A stretch of 64,000 nt of DNA from Aestuariivivens sediminis (GCF_022662105.1 NZ_JAKMCP010000002.1:186001-250000); one strand, 5' to 3'. Positions 28,609 to 38,543 are shown, numbered from the stretch's first letter. Notes: generated by a model not told the origin, from the sequence alone. Numbers and translations: made by a program.

Positions 28609-29877
28609 ATGTATTTTAGCAAAAACAAAATAAGCGTGGGATTTTTATATAACAACATCATTCCTTTAGCGGGTTTTCTGTTAAAAATAATTGCAAAATT
28701 CAATCATAAAATTGCTTTAGGTGTTGAAGGACGCTCTGAAACTTTTCGTATTCTTCAAAAAAATCTAACTAATACTGACCACACGGTTTGGTTCCACTGT
28801 GCCTCCTTAGGCGAATATGAGCAAGGCCTGCCTGTGTTTTCCGAATTAAGAAAACAGTATGCAAAGCATAAGATAATTCTCAGTTTTTTTTCGCCATCCG
28901 GATATGAAATTCGAAAAAATTCCCCTATAGCCGATCTGGTAATTTATCTGCCGTTAGACTCCAAGAAAAATGCACAGCGTTTCGTAAACCTTGTAAATCC
29001 TGAACTTACTGTTTTTGTTAAATATGACATCTGGCCCAACTACTTAAATGAAATTAAAAAAAACCGATTACGGGCCATTTTAATTTCAGCTTCATTTAGA
29101 GAAGATCAACGCTATTTTAGATTTTATGGGGGATTGTTTAGACATGCCCTTTTTGCTTTTGAGCATATTTTCACTCAAAACAAAACGTCTAAAGCCTTAT
29201 TGGAGTCCATTAATTATTTGGATGCCACTGTTTCAGGTGACACAAGGTTTGATAGAGTTTTAGATCAATTAAACGATAATAACACTCTGAACTTTGTTAA
29301 AGTCTTCAAACAGGATCAACTGTGTGTGGTTGCCGGGAGTACCTGGCCGGAGGATGAAACCTTACTTACGGATTACATTAATTCTGGTGCGGCACCACAT
29401 ACTAAATTCATAATAGCCCCTCACAACATAAAAGCTTCCCAAATTAGCAGAATAAGACTTGAACTAAAAACAAGCACGGTTTTGTATTCTGAAAAAGAGA
29501 CAAGGGCCTTAAAAGATGGTCAGGTTCTTATTTTGGATACCATTGGCTTACTCTCCAAAATATATCGTTATGCCGATATTGCCTATGTTGGAGGGGCATT
29601 AGGCCATACGGGCTTGCACAACACCTTGGAACCGGCTGTATTTGGCATTCCAATCCTAATAGGCCATAATTATCAAAGATTTCCTGAAGCCAAAGCAATG
29701 ACACAGAGAGGTGGTATGTTTTCTGTTTCAAATGCAAATGATTTCAAGGTAATCCTAAATAAATTACTATCCGATAGAGACTTCAGACAGGCATGTGGTC
29801 ATAAAAACTCCAATTATATCAAAGAAAATCAAGGTGCTGTCATCCAAATACTGGATTATCTTCGTATATCTAGTTAG
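28609..29877 (+). CDS. waaA: 3-deoxy-D-manno-octulosonic acid (Kdo) transferase
   Basis: This inner-membrane glycosyltransferase adds Kdo to lipid A precursors in lipopolysaccharide synthesis. It has 422 residues. The N-terminal half has GVEGRSETF and FHCASLGEYEQGLPV, which holds the catalytic Glu. The C-terminal GT-B half has VAGSTWPEDETLL, APHNIKASQISRI and AYVGGALGHTGLHNTLEPA for the CMP-Kdo site. It fits the sugar genes on the opposite strand. Confidence 0.95.
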   Translation: MYFSKNKISVGFLYNNIIPLAGFLLKIIAKFNHKIALGVEGRSETFRILQKNLTNTDHTVWFHCASLGEYEQGLPVFSELRKQYAKHKIILSFFSPSGYEIRKNSPIADLVIYLPLDSKKNAQRFVNLVNPELTVFVKYDIWPNYLNEIKKNRLRAILISASFREDQRYFRFYGGLFRHALFAFEHIFTQNKTSKALLESINYLDATVSGDTRFDRVLDQLNDNNTLNFVKVFKQDQLCVVAGSTWPEDETLLTDYINSGAAPHTKFIIAPHNIKASQISRIRLELKTSTVLYSEKETRALKDGQVLILDTIGLLSKIYRYADIAYVGGALGHTGLHNTLEPAVFGIPILIGHNYQRFPEAKAMTQRGGMFSVSNANDFKVILNKLLSDRDFRQACGHKNSNYIKENQGAVIQILDYLRISS

Positions 29878-29956
29878 AATTTGTTTTTCGTTTTTTTCAA
29901 AATAGCCATGACATGGGCTATCGACAAACAAAATAATTAACACTAAATCATAAATT

Positions 29957-30235
29957 ATGAAAAAATCACTTTTAAGTATGGTGCTTTTAATGGCATTAGG
30001 AATTTCCTTGTCATCGTGTAGAGACACAAAAAAATCAGATACCGTAGAAGAAACTGTTGAAAATGCAAGTGAAGCTATGGAGGAAACTGCCGAAGATATT
30101 GCAGAAGCAACAGATGGAGCTATGGAAGAAGCGGGTGAAGCCGTAGATGAGGCTGTCGAAGCTGCCGGTGACGCTGTTGATGCAGCCGGAGAAGCCATTG
30201 AAAAAACTAAAGAAGCTATTGAAAAGGAAGAATAG
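29957..30235 (+). CDS. Small Ala/Glu-rich lipoprotein
   Basis: This 92-residue protein has a lipoprotein signal with lipobox SLSSCRD. The mature part is almost only Ala, Glu, Asp and Thr in an approximate helical repeat (EAMEETAEDIAEATDGAMEE and similar), so a long amphipathic helix is expected. Similar small acidic proteins occur in many Flavobacteriia with no known role. A strong terminator follows, which supports a separate short transcript. Confidence 0.8.
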   Translation: MKKSLLSMVLLMALGISLSSCRDTKKSDTVEETVENASEAMEETAEDIAEATDGAMEEAGEAVDEAVEAAGDAVDAAGEAIEKTKEAIEKEE

Positions 30236-30262
30236 ATAGATTTTCATCTGAAAATTTCTATT

Positions 30263-30292
30263 AAGGACCACTTGAAGTGGTCCTTTTTTTTT
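30263..30292 (+). terminator. Terminator of the Ala/Glu-rich lipoprotein gene
   Basis: AAGGACCACTT and AAGTGGTCCTT are perfect 11-base arms, followed by a run of seven more T. Confidence 0.92.
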
Positions 30293-30293
30293 A

Positions 30294-30609
30294 CTAAAAT
30301 TCGATATTCCCAAATAAAACTCCGAAACTTAGGCTTTGCAGGGGATATGCCAAGTAAATACCCCCTTACAATTATTACGGATGTTGGATTATAATACACA
30401 ACCTTCAAGTCATATGGATATGGCCAATACACAGACCATTCCTTTTGGAAGCATTTTAACGTTTAAGACTATGGCATTTATTTAAGGGGAATGGTCAATG
30501 GACCTTAAAGGTGCCATGATGGAAATGAGTTCAGATTAATTAACTGATATCCCTCATAGTTTATTGATTGTGATAGTATTACATTTATTTTTTATCATAA
30601 CGTGAACTC
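30294..30609. other. Intergenic region, no gene seen
   Basis: About 315 bases with no convincing coding sequence. The 16-base element AACTGATATCCCTCAT at 30542-30557 recurs at 44288-44303. Confidence 0.6.
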
Positions 30610-31005
30610 ATGAGTAATTCGACAAACATATGGTATTGGACGCCTCGTATGCTTTGTATAATCGCCATTTTATTTATAAGCTTATTTGCTTTGGATGCAT
30701 TTTCGGCCGAATTATCATTTTGGCAACAAATTGGCGCATTTTTAATTCATCTCATTCCTTCATTTATATTAATAGCTTTACTTATTTTAGCCTGGACAAA
30801 GGAATTTATTGGCGGGATACTATTTATGCTCATCGGTTTAGGTTTAAGCCCTGTTGTTTTTTCACATAATTATAGAATGAACCACTCTATTTTCATGAGT
30901 CTTGGTATTATTCTTACAATTACCATTCCTTTCGCAATAGTCGGAATCCTATTTATTATTAGTCATTTCAAGAGAAAAAAATCAAAACATAAACCATATG
31001 ATTAA
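30610..31005 (+). CDS. Four-helix membrane protein (DUF7670-like)
   Basis: This 131-residue protein has four hydrophobic helices (about 12-30, 40-60, 65-85 and 95-117) and a basic C-terminal tail KRKKSKHKPYD. The WYWTPRMLCIIAILFISLFA start and the WTKEFIGGILFMLIGL segment match a family of small bacterial membrane proteins of unknown function (DUF7670, from memory). It has no close neighbour on its strand. Confidence 0.72.
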   Translation: MSNSTNIWYWTPRMLCIIAILFISLFALDAFSAELSFWQQIGAFLIHLIPSFILIALLILAWTKEFIGGILFMLIGLGLSPVVFSHNYRMNHSIFMSLGIILTITIPFAIVGILFIISHFKRKKSKHKPYD

Positions 31006-31099
31006 ATTAAGCTCTACTTAATAAATCTTATTTTTATAAAAATGACTATACTTAGAAGAAGTGTTAACACATGGTATGATAAAAGAAAAGTATAAAAAA

Positions 31100-31999
31100 A
31101 TGAGTGCTGAGATTCGTTTTGTAACCCTTTTATGTCTTGTTTTTTTAGGGTGTGCTTCTACTGAAAATATTAAGGAACAACCGGGACAACTGAGGAGTAA
31201 TCCACAGTCTGAACCGTACTTTGGGAATGCTAAATCGACCCCATATACTGCCGTAGAGAATTTCGGTTCAGAAAACTATCGGGGGAAATCAACAATTCCG
31301 GAAACCATTGCTCATCAGTCAGTCAATCCAAATGACAACTTAGCGCATACGATTAAAATGGAGGATCATAATTCATCTGAGGATATCACAAGTAGAGAAC
31401 TCGGAATGGTTCCATATTTAAAACCTGAAAGCCCCGTTGCCGACAAGATTGTAGAAAATTATCTGAACAGCAATAACAAGGAACCCGGTGGCCATTGCCT
31501 TACCGTAAGTAAAGCCCGTTTTGAAAACGCTTACAAAGCAGTCTATGGCCATTCGTTCTATAAGGATCTTCCCGAGAGGATCGCTACCCCATATTACACC
31601 CCTGGAGAGGTATTCGATTTTCTTTATTTTTCTGCTTCAGGAACCCATATCGGGTGGCGAAGCCTGCCCATAGAATATCGAGGCAGGGGCAATGCCGGGG
31701 CCATCGCATATGCCGGTATGGGCACTCTGGTAGACAGCCTGGGGATATGGGCTGGTCAACTCCATGCGGGTGCGATGCTGCAGGTATGGCGATACCGATC
31801 GGATTATGAACTGGTGGTGAATGGTACAAGCGATAAGGATTTTGATCCCTATGGACACTCCTTCATATTTTTGGGCTATGTCCGTGATGAAAAACAGGAC
31901 ATTATTGGCATAAGAATAGCCGATCAGGGATTTCAGAGCTATAGACCGCTAACCCCTAATGATTATGAGGTGTGGTGGGGGGTCAACCTGAGTATATAA
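31100..31999 (+). CDS. Putative exported lipoprotein, possible Cys/His hydrolase
   Basis: I start this gene at the ATG at 31100 because it places a signal peptide with lipobox VFLGCAST directly after it; the frame is open from an ATG at 31061. Residues 20-130 look disordered. The C-terminal 170 residues look globular: GGHCLTVSKARF, then a Gly-rich GRGNAGAIAYAGMGTLV, then DPYGHSFIFLGY and RIADQGF. The order Cys ... His ... Asp resembles NlpC/P60 or CHAP-type papain-fold amidases, but I cannot confirm the family. The next gene has a similar arrangement. Confidence 0.65.
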   Translation: MSAEIRFVTLLCLVFLGCASTENIKEQPGQLRSNPQSEPYFGNAKSTPYTAVENFGSENYRGKSTIPETIAHQSVNPNDNLAHTIKMEDHNSSEDITSRELGMVPYLKPESPVADKIVENYLNSNNKEPGGHCLTVSKARFENAYKAVYGHSFYKDLPERIATPYYTPGEVFDFLYFSASGTHIGWRSLPIEYRGRGNAGAIAYAGMGTLVDSLGIWAGQLHAGAMLQVWRYRSDYELVVNGTSDKDFDPYGHSFIFLGYVRDEKQDIIGIRIADQGFQSYRPLTPNDYEVWWGVNLSI

Positions 32000-32098
32000 T
32001 ACCTTTAGAAGCCGAAATTCAGATAAATTTTAACATTCCTGATGAAATTTACTTTCAATTTGTACGTTTTATGTGATTGTAGATCATAAAAAAGGAAT

Positions 32099-32875
32099 AT
32101 GATATTAATATCTCTATTATTGTTTTTTGGACTTCATAACCCATGGCCGCCCACAATCGGATTGGCTCTGAAAAACCGAGTTGTTAACGAAAGGCTTCCC
32201 TCTGTTTCGAATGCTTCAGAGTCGGACAGAGGATTAACATTGGTTTTCAAAACTGATCTGGATGCCACGTCCTATACTGCTGCCAAAGCAGATGTTAATC
32301 AACTTCGAAAAAAATTAAATGAGAGGCATAGAAAGGGCCACATTTCTCTTGACCGTGTAAAGGCAGAATTTACAACGCATTTAGTAGATCGGATTATTCC
32401 GCATTGGTATGGTACCCCCTGGAGTTTTGAAGGCCATACAGCTGTACCCAAACAGGGTGAAATTGCATGTGGCTATTTTATTTCAACGACACTGCGCGAC
32501 ATGGGTATAAACCTAAATCGTTATAAATTAGCACAAAAATCACCAATTGACGAGGCAAGGACTATTAGTTGTGGAACGGTCATTCATAGTGTAGTGCAAG
32601 ATAATACTGTAAAAGCATTTGAGGAAATCGATCAGCTCACGGAGGAAGGACTCTATTTTATTGGTTTTGACAAGGGGCATGTGGGATATCTTCTGAAGCG
32701 CAATAACCAATTGTCTCTGATACATTCCAACTACTTTTCACCAGGACTAGTTTGTATGGAGCCTTTTAAAGAATCTCGGGTTTTTCAAAGTTTTTCAAAA
32801 TTCCATATCGTTGATATTTCAAATAATAAGGCATTGATCCAACACTGGCTTAATAATGCAACAGTGTTGCCGTAA
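32099..32875 (+). CDS. Putative exported NlpC/P60-like peptidase
   Basis: This 258-residue protein begins with a hydrophobic segment that may be a signal peptide. At about 118-140 it has WYGTPWSFEGHTAVP and then GEIACGYFISTTLRDMG, which looks like the Cys-containing helix of NlpC/P60 (compare DCSGFV). FDKGHVGYLLKRNNQLSLIH is a good match to the strand with the catalytic His. A cell-wall amidase or similar cysteine hydrolase is therefore likely. No immunity protein, secretion system or toxin label is visible beside it. Confidence 0.6.
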   Translation: MILISLLLFFGLHNPWPPTIGLALKNRVVNERLPSVSNASESDRGLTLVFKTDLDATSYTAAKADVNQLRKKLNERHRKGHISLDRVKAEFTTHLVDRIIPHWYGTPWSFEGHTAVPKQGEIACGYFISTTLRDMGINLNRYKLAQKSPIDEARTISCGTVIHSVVQDNTVKAFEEIDQLTEEGLYFIGFDKGHVGYLLKRNNQLSLIHSNYFSPGLVCMEPFKESRVFQSFSKFHIVDISNNKALIQHWLNNATVLP

Positions 32876-33079
32876 GTATAATTTTGGTTCATACGAAGGA
32901 GAAAAGATATCATTACTTCCACTTTAATAGCGGCTAGAATGTCTGTTGTTTCTTTATTCAAGATTCCGGATATTGGAGGTTGAATTGATAAGATGGAAGT
33001 CAGGATAAATGGAACGCGTTAGCGAGAATTTCCCTTTTTCCGCTTAGGGAGTGTTCACAGTTATAAATACATTATGTTT

Positions 33080-33727
33080 TCATTCTATTTCCGATCTGAG
33101 ATAATTTGTAATCTGTTCACTCAGTTTTTTATACCCTTGGATTGAATAATGGACATCAGCTGTTCCTTTTCCATACTTTTGGTGTATAGGAATGGATTGT
33201 TCATAGATATCGTTTACCAAAATATGATGCTTTTTCATTATGTTTTTCGCCGCATCATTATATCTTATGACATCCTTTTGAAAACGACCAGCTTCATTTT
33301 CGGGGACGTATGTTGTTGTTACGTAAATTAATTTCGCTTTGGTTTTTGTTTTAAGGATAGTAACAATAGTGTCAAGATTGGCTGCATATTCATCCACGGT
33401 ATAGGTGAGACTTCCATTTACTTTGTCCCTGTTTCCCTGGATATGTGAATCCGGGTGCCGATAACATAAATCCCACAATCCCCAATTGAATTGAATAATA
33501 TCCCAATGCTCGTCTTTAATCCATTCCTCTATTTTTTTCATTCCAGTTCCCGTGTGTTGCCCATTTCCGGGATTATGAAAAACGTCTGCCTCGTTGGACA
33601 GACTCGCTTTTACGAATGGGGTGTAACCTATGGAAATGGAGTCGCCTATTATAAGTATTCTCGGTTTATCTTTAATACAACTTGATAAAGAAATTACCAG
33701 GATTGTTATTATTACTGACTTACTCAT
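33080..33727 (-). CDS. SGNH/GDSL-family hydrolase, lipoprotein
   Basis: This 215-residue exported hydrolase has a signal peptide and lipobox SLSSCIKD. The SGNH blocks are in order: GDSISIGY with the nucleophile Ser (block I), NPGNGQHTG (block II, Gly), FNWGLWD (block III, Asn) and DVHYSIQGY with Asp and His (block V). It probably removes acyl or acetyl groups from an ester, for instance on a polysaccharide; the substrate is unknown. Confidence 0.88.
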   Translation of the reverse strand: MSKSVIITILVISLSSCIKDKPRILIIGDSISIGYTPFVKASLSNEADVFHNPGNGQHTGTGMKKIEEWIKDEHWDIIQFNWGLWDLCYRHPDSHIQGNRDKVNGSLTYTVDEYAANLDTIVTILKTKTKAKLIYVTTTYVPENEAGRFQKDVIRYNDAAKNIMKKHHILVNDIYEQSIPIHQKYGKGTADVHYSIQGYKKLSEQITNYLRSEIE

Positions 33728-34215
33728 TAGGATTCTTATTATTTTGAATTTATAGGGTTATAGGTTCTACGTAATTGGTGCTCGTATACCCTAGTGACGG
33801 GTCATACCATTACAATAATACGCCTTCGTGAATATCCCCCCAAAAGTTTTGTCGTATTTACCGATGTCATTTCCTTGTAATCCTAAAAAAAGTCAGGAAT
33901 ACCATGATTGTACAAAAATCACAACTAAAAATACAAAAAAACCTCCCATGTTTTTAAATAAACAAGGTTTTGTACCAAAGGCAATAAGCAAATTAGAATT
34001 CGTATAAATTTTGATAATTCGAGAATTAAATTCGGATTCTATCAGAAACAGAACGCTATTTCAAGTTAAAAAGATTGTTCAAGATATTCATACTCTAACA
34101 TCGTCGTATTTTTAAAGTATAGATAATTTATGGTGCGATTACAATGCTTTGATCGACACCGGTATAATTTATTTTGGGTTGTTTCATTTGAGGTATTTCT
34201 TTCGATGAGATTATC
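33728..34215. other. Intergenic region, no gene seen
   Basis: About 490 bases of AT-rich sequence without a supported gene. This is where gene density falls, at the left edge of the variable region. Confidence 0.6.
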
Positions 34216-34401
34216 TTATGACTCCCGATCCTTATTCTTTTGTTTCCGCCAAACAAAATATAAAACCACCGCCGCAATTGGCAAGACAATAAACATAATG
34301 ACATTAAAAGGATCCGTAAAGTCCAACGGCGTATTATCGTCCGGGTTTCGCGTACCAGGTGGTAATTGAAGATAAATATTTAATAAACTAAGTCTTATCA
34401 T
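34216..34401 (-). CDS. Small single-helix membrane protein
   Basis: This 61-residue protein has LQLPPGTRNPDDNTPLDF followed by one membrane helix (VIMFIVLPIAAVVLYFVW) and a basic tail RKQKNKDRES. Small proteins with this PPGTPNPDDN-helix-basic layout occur widely in Flavobacteriia and are often mislabelled adenylosuccinate synthetase; the role is unknown. Confidence 0.7.
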   Translation of the reverse strand: MIRLSLLNIYLQLPPGTRNPDDNTPLDFTDPFNVIMFIVLPIAAVVLYFVWRKQKNKDRES

Positions 34402-34865
34402 GGTATACTAATGCTTCCCAATTAATATACGGAATTTTTTACTATTATTGGTTATGGTCCTCCATGCAATCTCAATGCATTTAAATCAACAGTCAACATA
34501 TCATTATTCCATCCATTTTCAGTTCATTATGTTTATGGTATACTTTAAGCGTGCTTCTTGACCACTTCATTGTAGTTGCTATTTCGTCATGTAATCATTT
34601 CATTCCATTTTGGAAACGCTTATTTTCTCAAAAATTATCCCAAAATGGATCATACATCAAAACCAATCTAAAGTAGTTACCGCTTTCATCAAAATCCCAT
34701 GATTTCTGTGAATATAAATGCTGTAAATATTGGATTCATTCAATGTAAAATTTCTTAAAATTTTATCATTGGTTAGTATTTGATCGTAATAAAGCACAAT
34801 AGTTTTAGCTATAAAAGTGCATAACAATAGTGGAACTTCACTTATATGGCTTGCTGGTGATCCTT
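34402..34865. other. Intergenic region, no gene seen
   Basis: About 465 bases, AT-rich, no supported gene, RNA or strong hairpin. Confidence 0.6.
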
Positions 34866-35177
34866 TTAGTTATTAGTTGCCATGGGTATCTTCTTGATAA
34901 GTTCCACATTTTGATCGTGTTTTGAACTGTATGACATGACTAAAGTCCCTTTCGTACCATCATTGGCTTCAATTGCAAAAACAATAGTGTCATCCTGTGG
35001 ATTTGTCATACCGTCAAAGCGATAGGTATGGATTATTTTCAACTCGCCCGGAAGGTATTTCTTTTTTGAAATGGTTGCAATAATTCTATGATCATCAGCT
35101 CTGAATCCTTCTTTATAACCATGCTTAGTAAGCGCATTTATAGCTTGAGAAAGTGTATCATAATCATTTTTCAACAT
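34866..35177 (-). CDS. Small conserved protein, not a real PRPP synthetase
   Basis: This 103-residue protein begins NDYDTLSQAINALTKHGYKE and continues with HTYRFDGMTNPQDDTIVFAI and GTLVMSYSSK. It belongs to a family of about 100 residues in Bacteroidota that is often labelled phosphoribosylpyrophosphate synthetase, although it is far too short and lacks the PRPP-binding motif. It is soluble, with no signal peptide. The function is unknown. Confidence 0.75.
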   Translation of the reverse strand: MLKNDYDTLSQAINALTKHGYKEGFRADDHRIIATISKKKYLPGELKIIHTYRFDGMTNPQDDTIVFAIEANDGTKGTLVMSYSSKHDQNVELIKKIPMATNN

Positions 35178-35756
35178 AATGGTAATTGTTTGATGTGTTT
35201 ATACCATTAATATAAGTAATAATCTCCCAAATCAACTTAAAACATTAAATGAAATATAATTGGCTTTGCGATTTATAAAAAATAGCAGCAAAGTGTGTCA
35301 TCTTTAACCAACATAATGAACACTCTAAATGTGTAATAAATAACACTTCTAATATTGGGTTAAACATTACCAATTTAGACAAAAGGAAATATTAAGTAAC
35401 AGGACTGCCTCTCATATGAAAAGCTGACGCCATGTCCATTAGGACGGCAACTTTAAATCGTTTGAAGCTGAATGACAGAAATACCTATTTAGCTATGTGT
35501 GTCCCTTTTGACGAATTTCTAAAGTGACCATTCTAAGTTTGAGAGAGATATGATATCACGCCTTGCAAAACAAGTTAGGAACCGTTTTTACAATCAAACT
35601 AACTTTAAGCAAGCGGGATATATCCAAAAGCAATGCCCAAACCAATTTAAGACGGTCAATCTAAACAAAGCATTGGATCAATAACCCCTTCTAGGTTTAC
35701 ATATATATAGCACCTCAATAATTAAAACATTAATGAGGTTAAGATTTAATCATTGA

Positions 35757-35822
35757 CCCCCCGCCCCAAAACAGCCAAAGTCATCTCAATGGTATAATCA
35801 CGACTACTAATATTTTGAAAAT
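35757..35822 (+). repeat. Dispersed repeat core, copy 1
   Basis: This copy of the core reads CCCCAAAACAGCCAAAG, then a slightly altered TCATCTCAATGGTATAATCA, then an ACTAATATTTTGAAAA tail. It is the most diverged and leftmost of six cores with the same order and direction. Confidence 0.75.
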
Positions 35823-35974
35823 CTTAAATTATCCGAATTTCTCTGTAGAATATTATCTGGGATACTAATCTTATTTGTAAAGTTTAATTTTGGTACTGTA
35901 AATGAAACATAAAGCAAGAGATTAAGAAACTATCTCCTCTAAAAAGAAACATGTACACGTTAAATATTTTAATT

Positions 35975-36025
35975 ATGAAAAAACTACTATTAGTGCTTTT
36001 GGAAGTAGAGTCGGAAAGAGTATAA
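35975..36025 (+). pseudogene. Signal-peptide stub
   Basis: A 16-codon frame encodes a plausible start of an exported protein (MKKLLLVLLEVESERV) and then stops. It looks like the start of a gene whose body was removed. It may also be chance. Confidence 0.35.
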
Positions 36026-36158
36026 CATGTCTATTTTATTAAATTTTATCAAACACCACACAACGCCCAACTAAAATGAGTATGTACTTCAGTTGCCAGA
36101 TGCTATGAAGTTGTATGTTTGCATTGTCCTTTCAAAGAGCTCAGTTCGGATATTCATT

Positions 36159-38285
36159 TTAGTGTATGTTACCATTCATTTCACTTGTTTTTTCATTGGT
36201 TTTCAATTCTCTGGCAGTACTCAAAATAAAGTTCTTTATGCTACCAATTTGAGCTGCATCTAATCTGTCACCAAAATTAGGCATGCCTAGTGGCAAATAA
36301 ACTCCTTCTCCGACGATCTGATTAAAGATGTCAAATTTTGCTTTTTCCGAATAAGCTAGGTCCGGATAAGCTCCTCCGCCATTTCCAGGCGAACCATGGC
36401 ATCTTTGACAATATTGATTGAAAAGTTTCTTTCCATCCGAAATTTCTGCTTCATCACTTGTTATTTCTATATCAATGTACTCTCTTTGTAGTCTAGGATA
36501 AGTTGGCGGCAGTTGATTTCCACCTATGACAAAAGTATAAATAGTTCCTGGGTAAAACTGATCGGTGTATCTGATAGAACGTCCACCAGCCCCGCCCCAT
36601 CCTGAAACGATACTGACATATTGCTTCCCCTCTACCATATAGGTAATAGGAGGCGCAACTACTCCAGAACCCACATTGTATCTCCATACTTCTGTTCCAT
36701 CTGTTGCATTATAAGCAACTAGAAAACCCTCGGCAGTTCCTTGAAAAACTAAATCCGGGGTACTTAAAACACCCGCATTCCATATGCTTTTGTGTCCTAC
36801 TTCCCAAACTTGTTTTTTATTAACCGGGTCCCAAGCGATCAATTTCCCTCTTTCTTTGGGTGCAAGTGTATCCATTCTGGTGATACTGTTTTTATCTCCA
36901 CCCAGTGCTATGTTAAATGATCGGATATCTTTGGTTTGGGTCCATTCCTTTACTTGTCCATAAACCATAGATAAGTCCCTTGCTGGAATATAAACCAGAT
37001 TGGTTATCGGATTATATGCCATAGGTTGCCAATTATGACCTCCTGCTGGGCCTGGAAATATTTGGGCATTTACCTTCTTATATCTTCCAAATGGAGTTTC
37101 CACTGGTCGACCTGTCTCTAAATCCACATGTGTTGCCCAATTTACGTAAACATAGGGATCCGCTGAAAGGAGTTCTCCATTGGTTCGATCGATGACATAA
37201 AAGAAGCCATTCTTGGGTGCCTGCATCAGAATTTTTCTTACCTGTCCTTTTATCCTCATATTCGCTAAAATGATTTGCTGAGTAGCTGTATAGTCCCAAG
37301 TGTCTCCAGGTGTAGTTTGATAATACCATTTCATGGTGCCATTTTCTATATTAAGCGCTACAATTGATGAAAGGTACAGGTTATCACCTCCTCCTGGACT
37401 CCTGAATTCCTGGTTCCATAAGGTGCCATTGCCAACTCCAACATAGACTAATTTTAGATCCGGATCGTATGCAAAAGCGTCCCAGGCAGTGCCACCACCA
37501 CCTGTTTCCCAGTAGTTACCGCTCCACGTTTTACTGGCAGTTTTCATGGCGTCATTTTCAAATCCCAATGCCGGGTCTCCGGGAACGGTATAAAACCGCC
37601 AGACCTGTCTCCCGGTAAGTGCATCATAGGCAGTAACAAATCCTCTTACTCCATATTCTGCTCCTCCATTTCCTATTATCACTTTGCCGTCATACACTCT
37701 GGGTGCACCCGTAATTGTATAACTTTCATTTTGATCCACAGTCAAAACGTCCCAGACTTTTTTTCCACTCACTGCATCAATAGCTACCAGCCTGCCATCC
37801 AGAGTTCCCACAAATACCTTCCCTTTGTACAAAGCAACACCCCTGTTAACGACATCACAACAAGCAATCTCACTGTAATGTCTCGGTACCTCTGGGTTAA
37901 AAGTCCAAACTAGCTCACCGGTTCGAGTATTTATGGCATACACTATACTCCAGGGACCGCTTACATACATGATGCCATCAACCACCAATGGAGTAGCTTC
38001 GAAACCCTTCGTTGTGCCTAAGTTTAGAGCCCATGCAAGGCCCAGACTATCAATATTATTTTTTGTTATTTGATCTAGTTCGCCAAAACGATCTTCACTG
38101 TAATTTCTTCCATAAGACAACCAATCACCAGGGGCTTTATCAGCCGACAATAAACGGATATCGTCAACTTGTTTTGTTACTTTTCTTATATGGTTAACGT
38201 TGCCATGTTCCATTTCGCCTTGGCAACTGATCAGCATCAAAGTTGAAACAAATAGGACTAGGTTTTTTCTTAGGTTGATTATCAT
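36159..38285 (-). CDS. PQQ-dependent alcohol dehydrogenase with C-terminal cytochrome c (quinohemoprotein), lipoprotein
   Basis: This exported enzyme should oxidise alcohols with pyrroloquinoline quinone and pass electrons to its own heme. It has 708 residues. The lipobox LISCQGE suggests a lipid anchor. The eight-bladed propeller carries repeated tryptophan-docking motifs (DGRLVAIDAVSGKKVW and others), the neighbouring Cys pair in IACCDVVNRG, and the catalytic Asp in PGDTWDYTATQ. The residue two after that Asp is Thr, as in calcium-type enzymes, not the extra Asp of lanthanide-type ones. The heme site CQRCHG is near residue 630. No PQQ synthesis genes are present, so PQQ would come from elsewhere. 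Confidence 0.94.
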   Translation of the reverse strand: MIINLRKNLVLFVSTLMLISCQGEMEHGNVNHIRKVTKQVDDIRLLSADKAPGDWLSYGRNYSEDRFGELDQITKNNIDSLGLAWALNLGTTKGFEATPLVVDGIMYVSGPWSIVYAINTRTGELVWTFNPEVPRHYSEIACCDVVNRGVALYKGKVFVGTLDGRLVAIDAVSGKKVWDVLTVDQNESYTITGAPRVYDGKVIIGNGGAEYGVRGFVTAYDALTGRQVWRFYTVPGDPALGFENDAMKTASKTWSGNYWETGGGGTAWDAFAYDPDLKLVYVGVGNGTLWNQEFRSPGGGDNLYLSSIVALNIENGTMKWYYQTTPGDTWDYTATQQIILANMRIKGQVRKILMQAPKNGFFYVIDRTNGELLSADPYVYVNWATHVDLETGRPVETPFGRYKKVNAQIFPGPAGGHNWQPMAYNPITNLVYIPARDLSMVYGQVKEWTQTKDIRSFNIALGGDKNSITRMDTLAPKERGKLIAWDPVNKKQVWEVGHKSIWNAGVLSTPDLVFQGTAEGFLVAYNATDGTEVWRYNVGSGVVAPPITYMVEGKQYVSIVSGWGGAGGRSIRYTDQFYPGTIYTFVIGGNQLPPTYPRLQREYIDIEITSDEAEISDGKKLFNQYCQRCHGSPGNGGGAYPDLAYSEKAKFDIFNQIVGEGVYLPLGMPNFGDRLDAAQIGSIKNFILSTARELKTNEKTSEMNGNIH

Positions 38286-38330
38286 AGATCATTTCTTTAA
38301 TGAATGGTAACGGTCCAGATAAAATGCGTT

Positions 38331-38543
38331 TTAATGGATTTTATCTTTTGTTATAGCCTTGTCTAAATTTGGCATCCTTCTATGCTTTGTTCCTAGTTCA
38401 TAGAAGTAAGCAAGTTTTATAAGTGTAGGTTCTGAATACATCCGACCTAAAAACTCTATCCCAGAAGGTAAACCTTCCTTCATAAAACCCATCGGTACTC
38501 TAATAGCAGGCTCACCCGTGTGAGGGGAAATTTCACTTGAATT
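38331..38543 (-). pseudogene. Amidase (GatA-like family) C-terminal remnant
   Basis: The minus strand encodes the last part of an amidase-signature family protein: [15 protein letters not shown], then [34 protein letters not shown], and a stop at 38331. This matches the conserved C-terminus of that family (HTGxPAxxVPxGF and GLPxGxxFLGR). The frame ends upstream at a stop at 38544-38546, and resemblance stops near 38531, so the catalytic Ser/Lys part is gone. It lies 46 bases upstream of the PQQ dehydrogenase gene, on the same strand. Confidence 0.8.

Larger units (their letters stand above)
35178..36158. other. Long intergenic region with repeat and gene-start remnant
   Basis: About 980 bases with no intact gene. 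It contains a copy of the dispersed repeat core (35757-35822) and, at 35975-36025, a start codon with a signal-peptide-like MKKLLLVLLEVE that stops after 16 residues. It reads as debris from lost genes. Confidence 0.6.

Noticed and set aside
29767-30198. A 143-codon minus-strand frame of Ala/Ser repeats
   Set aside because: It mirrors the Ala/Glu-rich lipoprotein gene, which has a signal peptide and a terminator.
34866-35177. Phosphoribosylpyrophosphate synthetase
   Set aside because: The product is 103 residues and lacks the PRPP-binding and ATP-binding motifs of the real enzyme.
36159-38285. Lanthanide-dependent (XoxF-like) alcohol dehydrogenase
   Set aside because: The position two after the catalytic Asp is Thr, not Asp, and a cytochrome c domain is fused, which fits a calcium-type quinohemoprotein.
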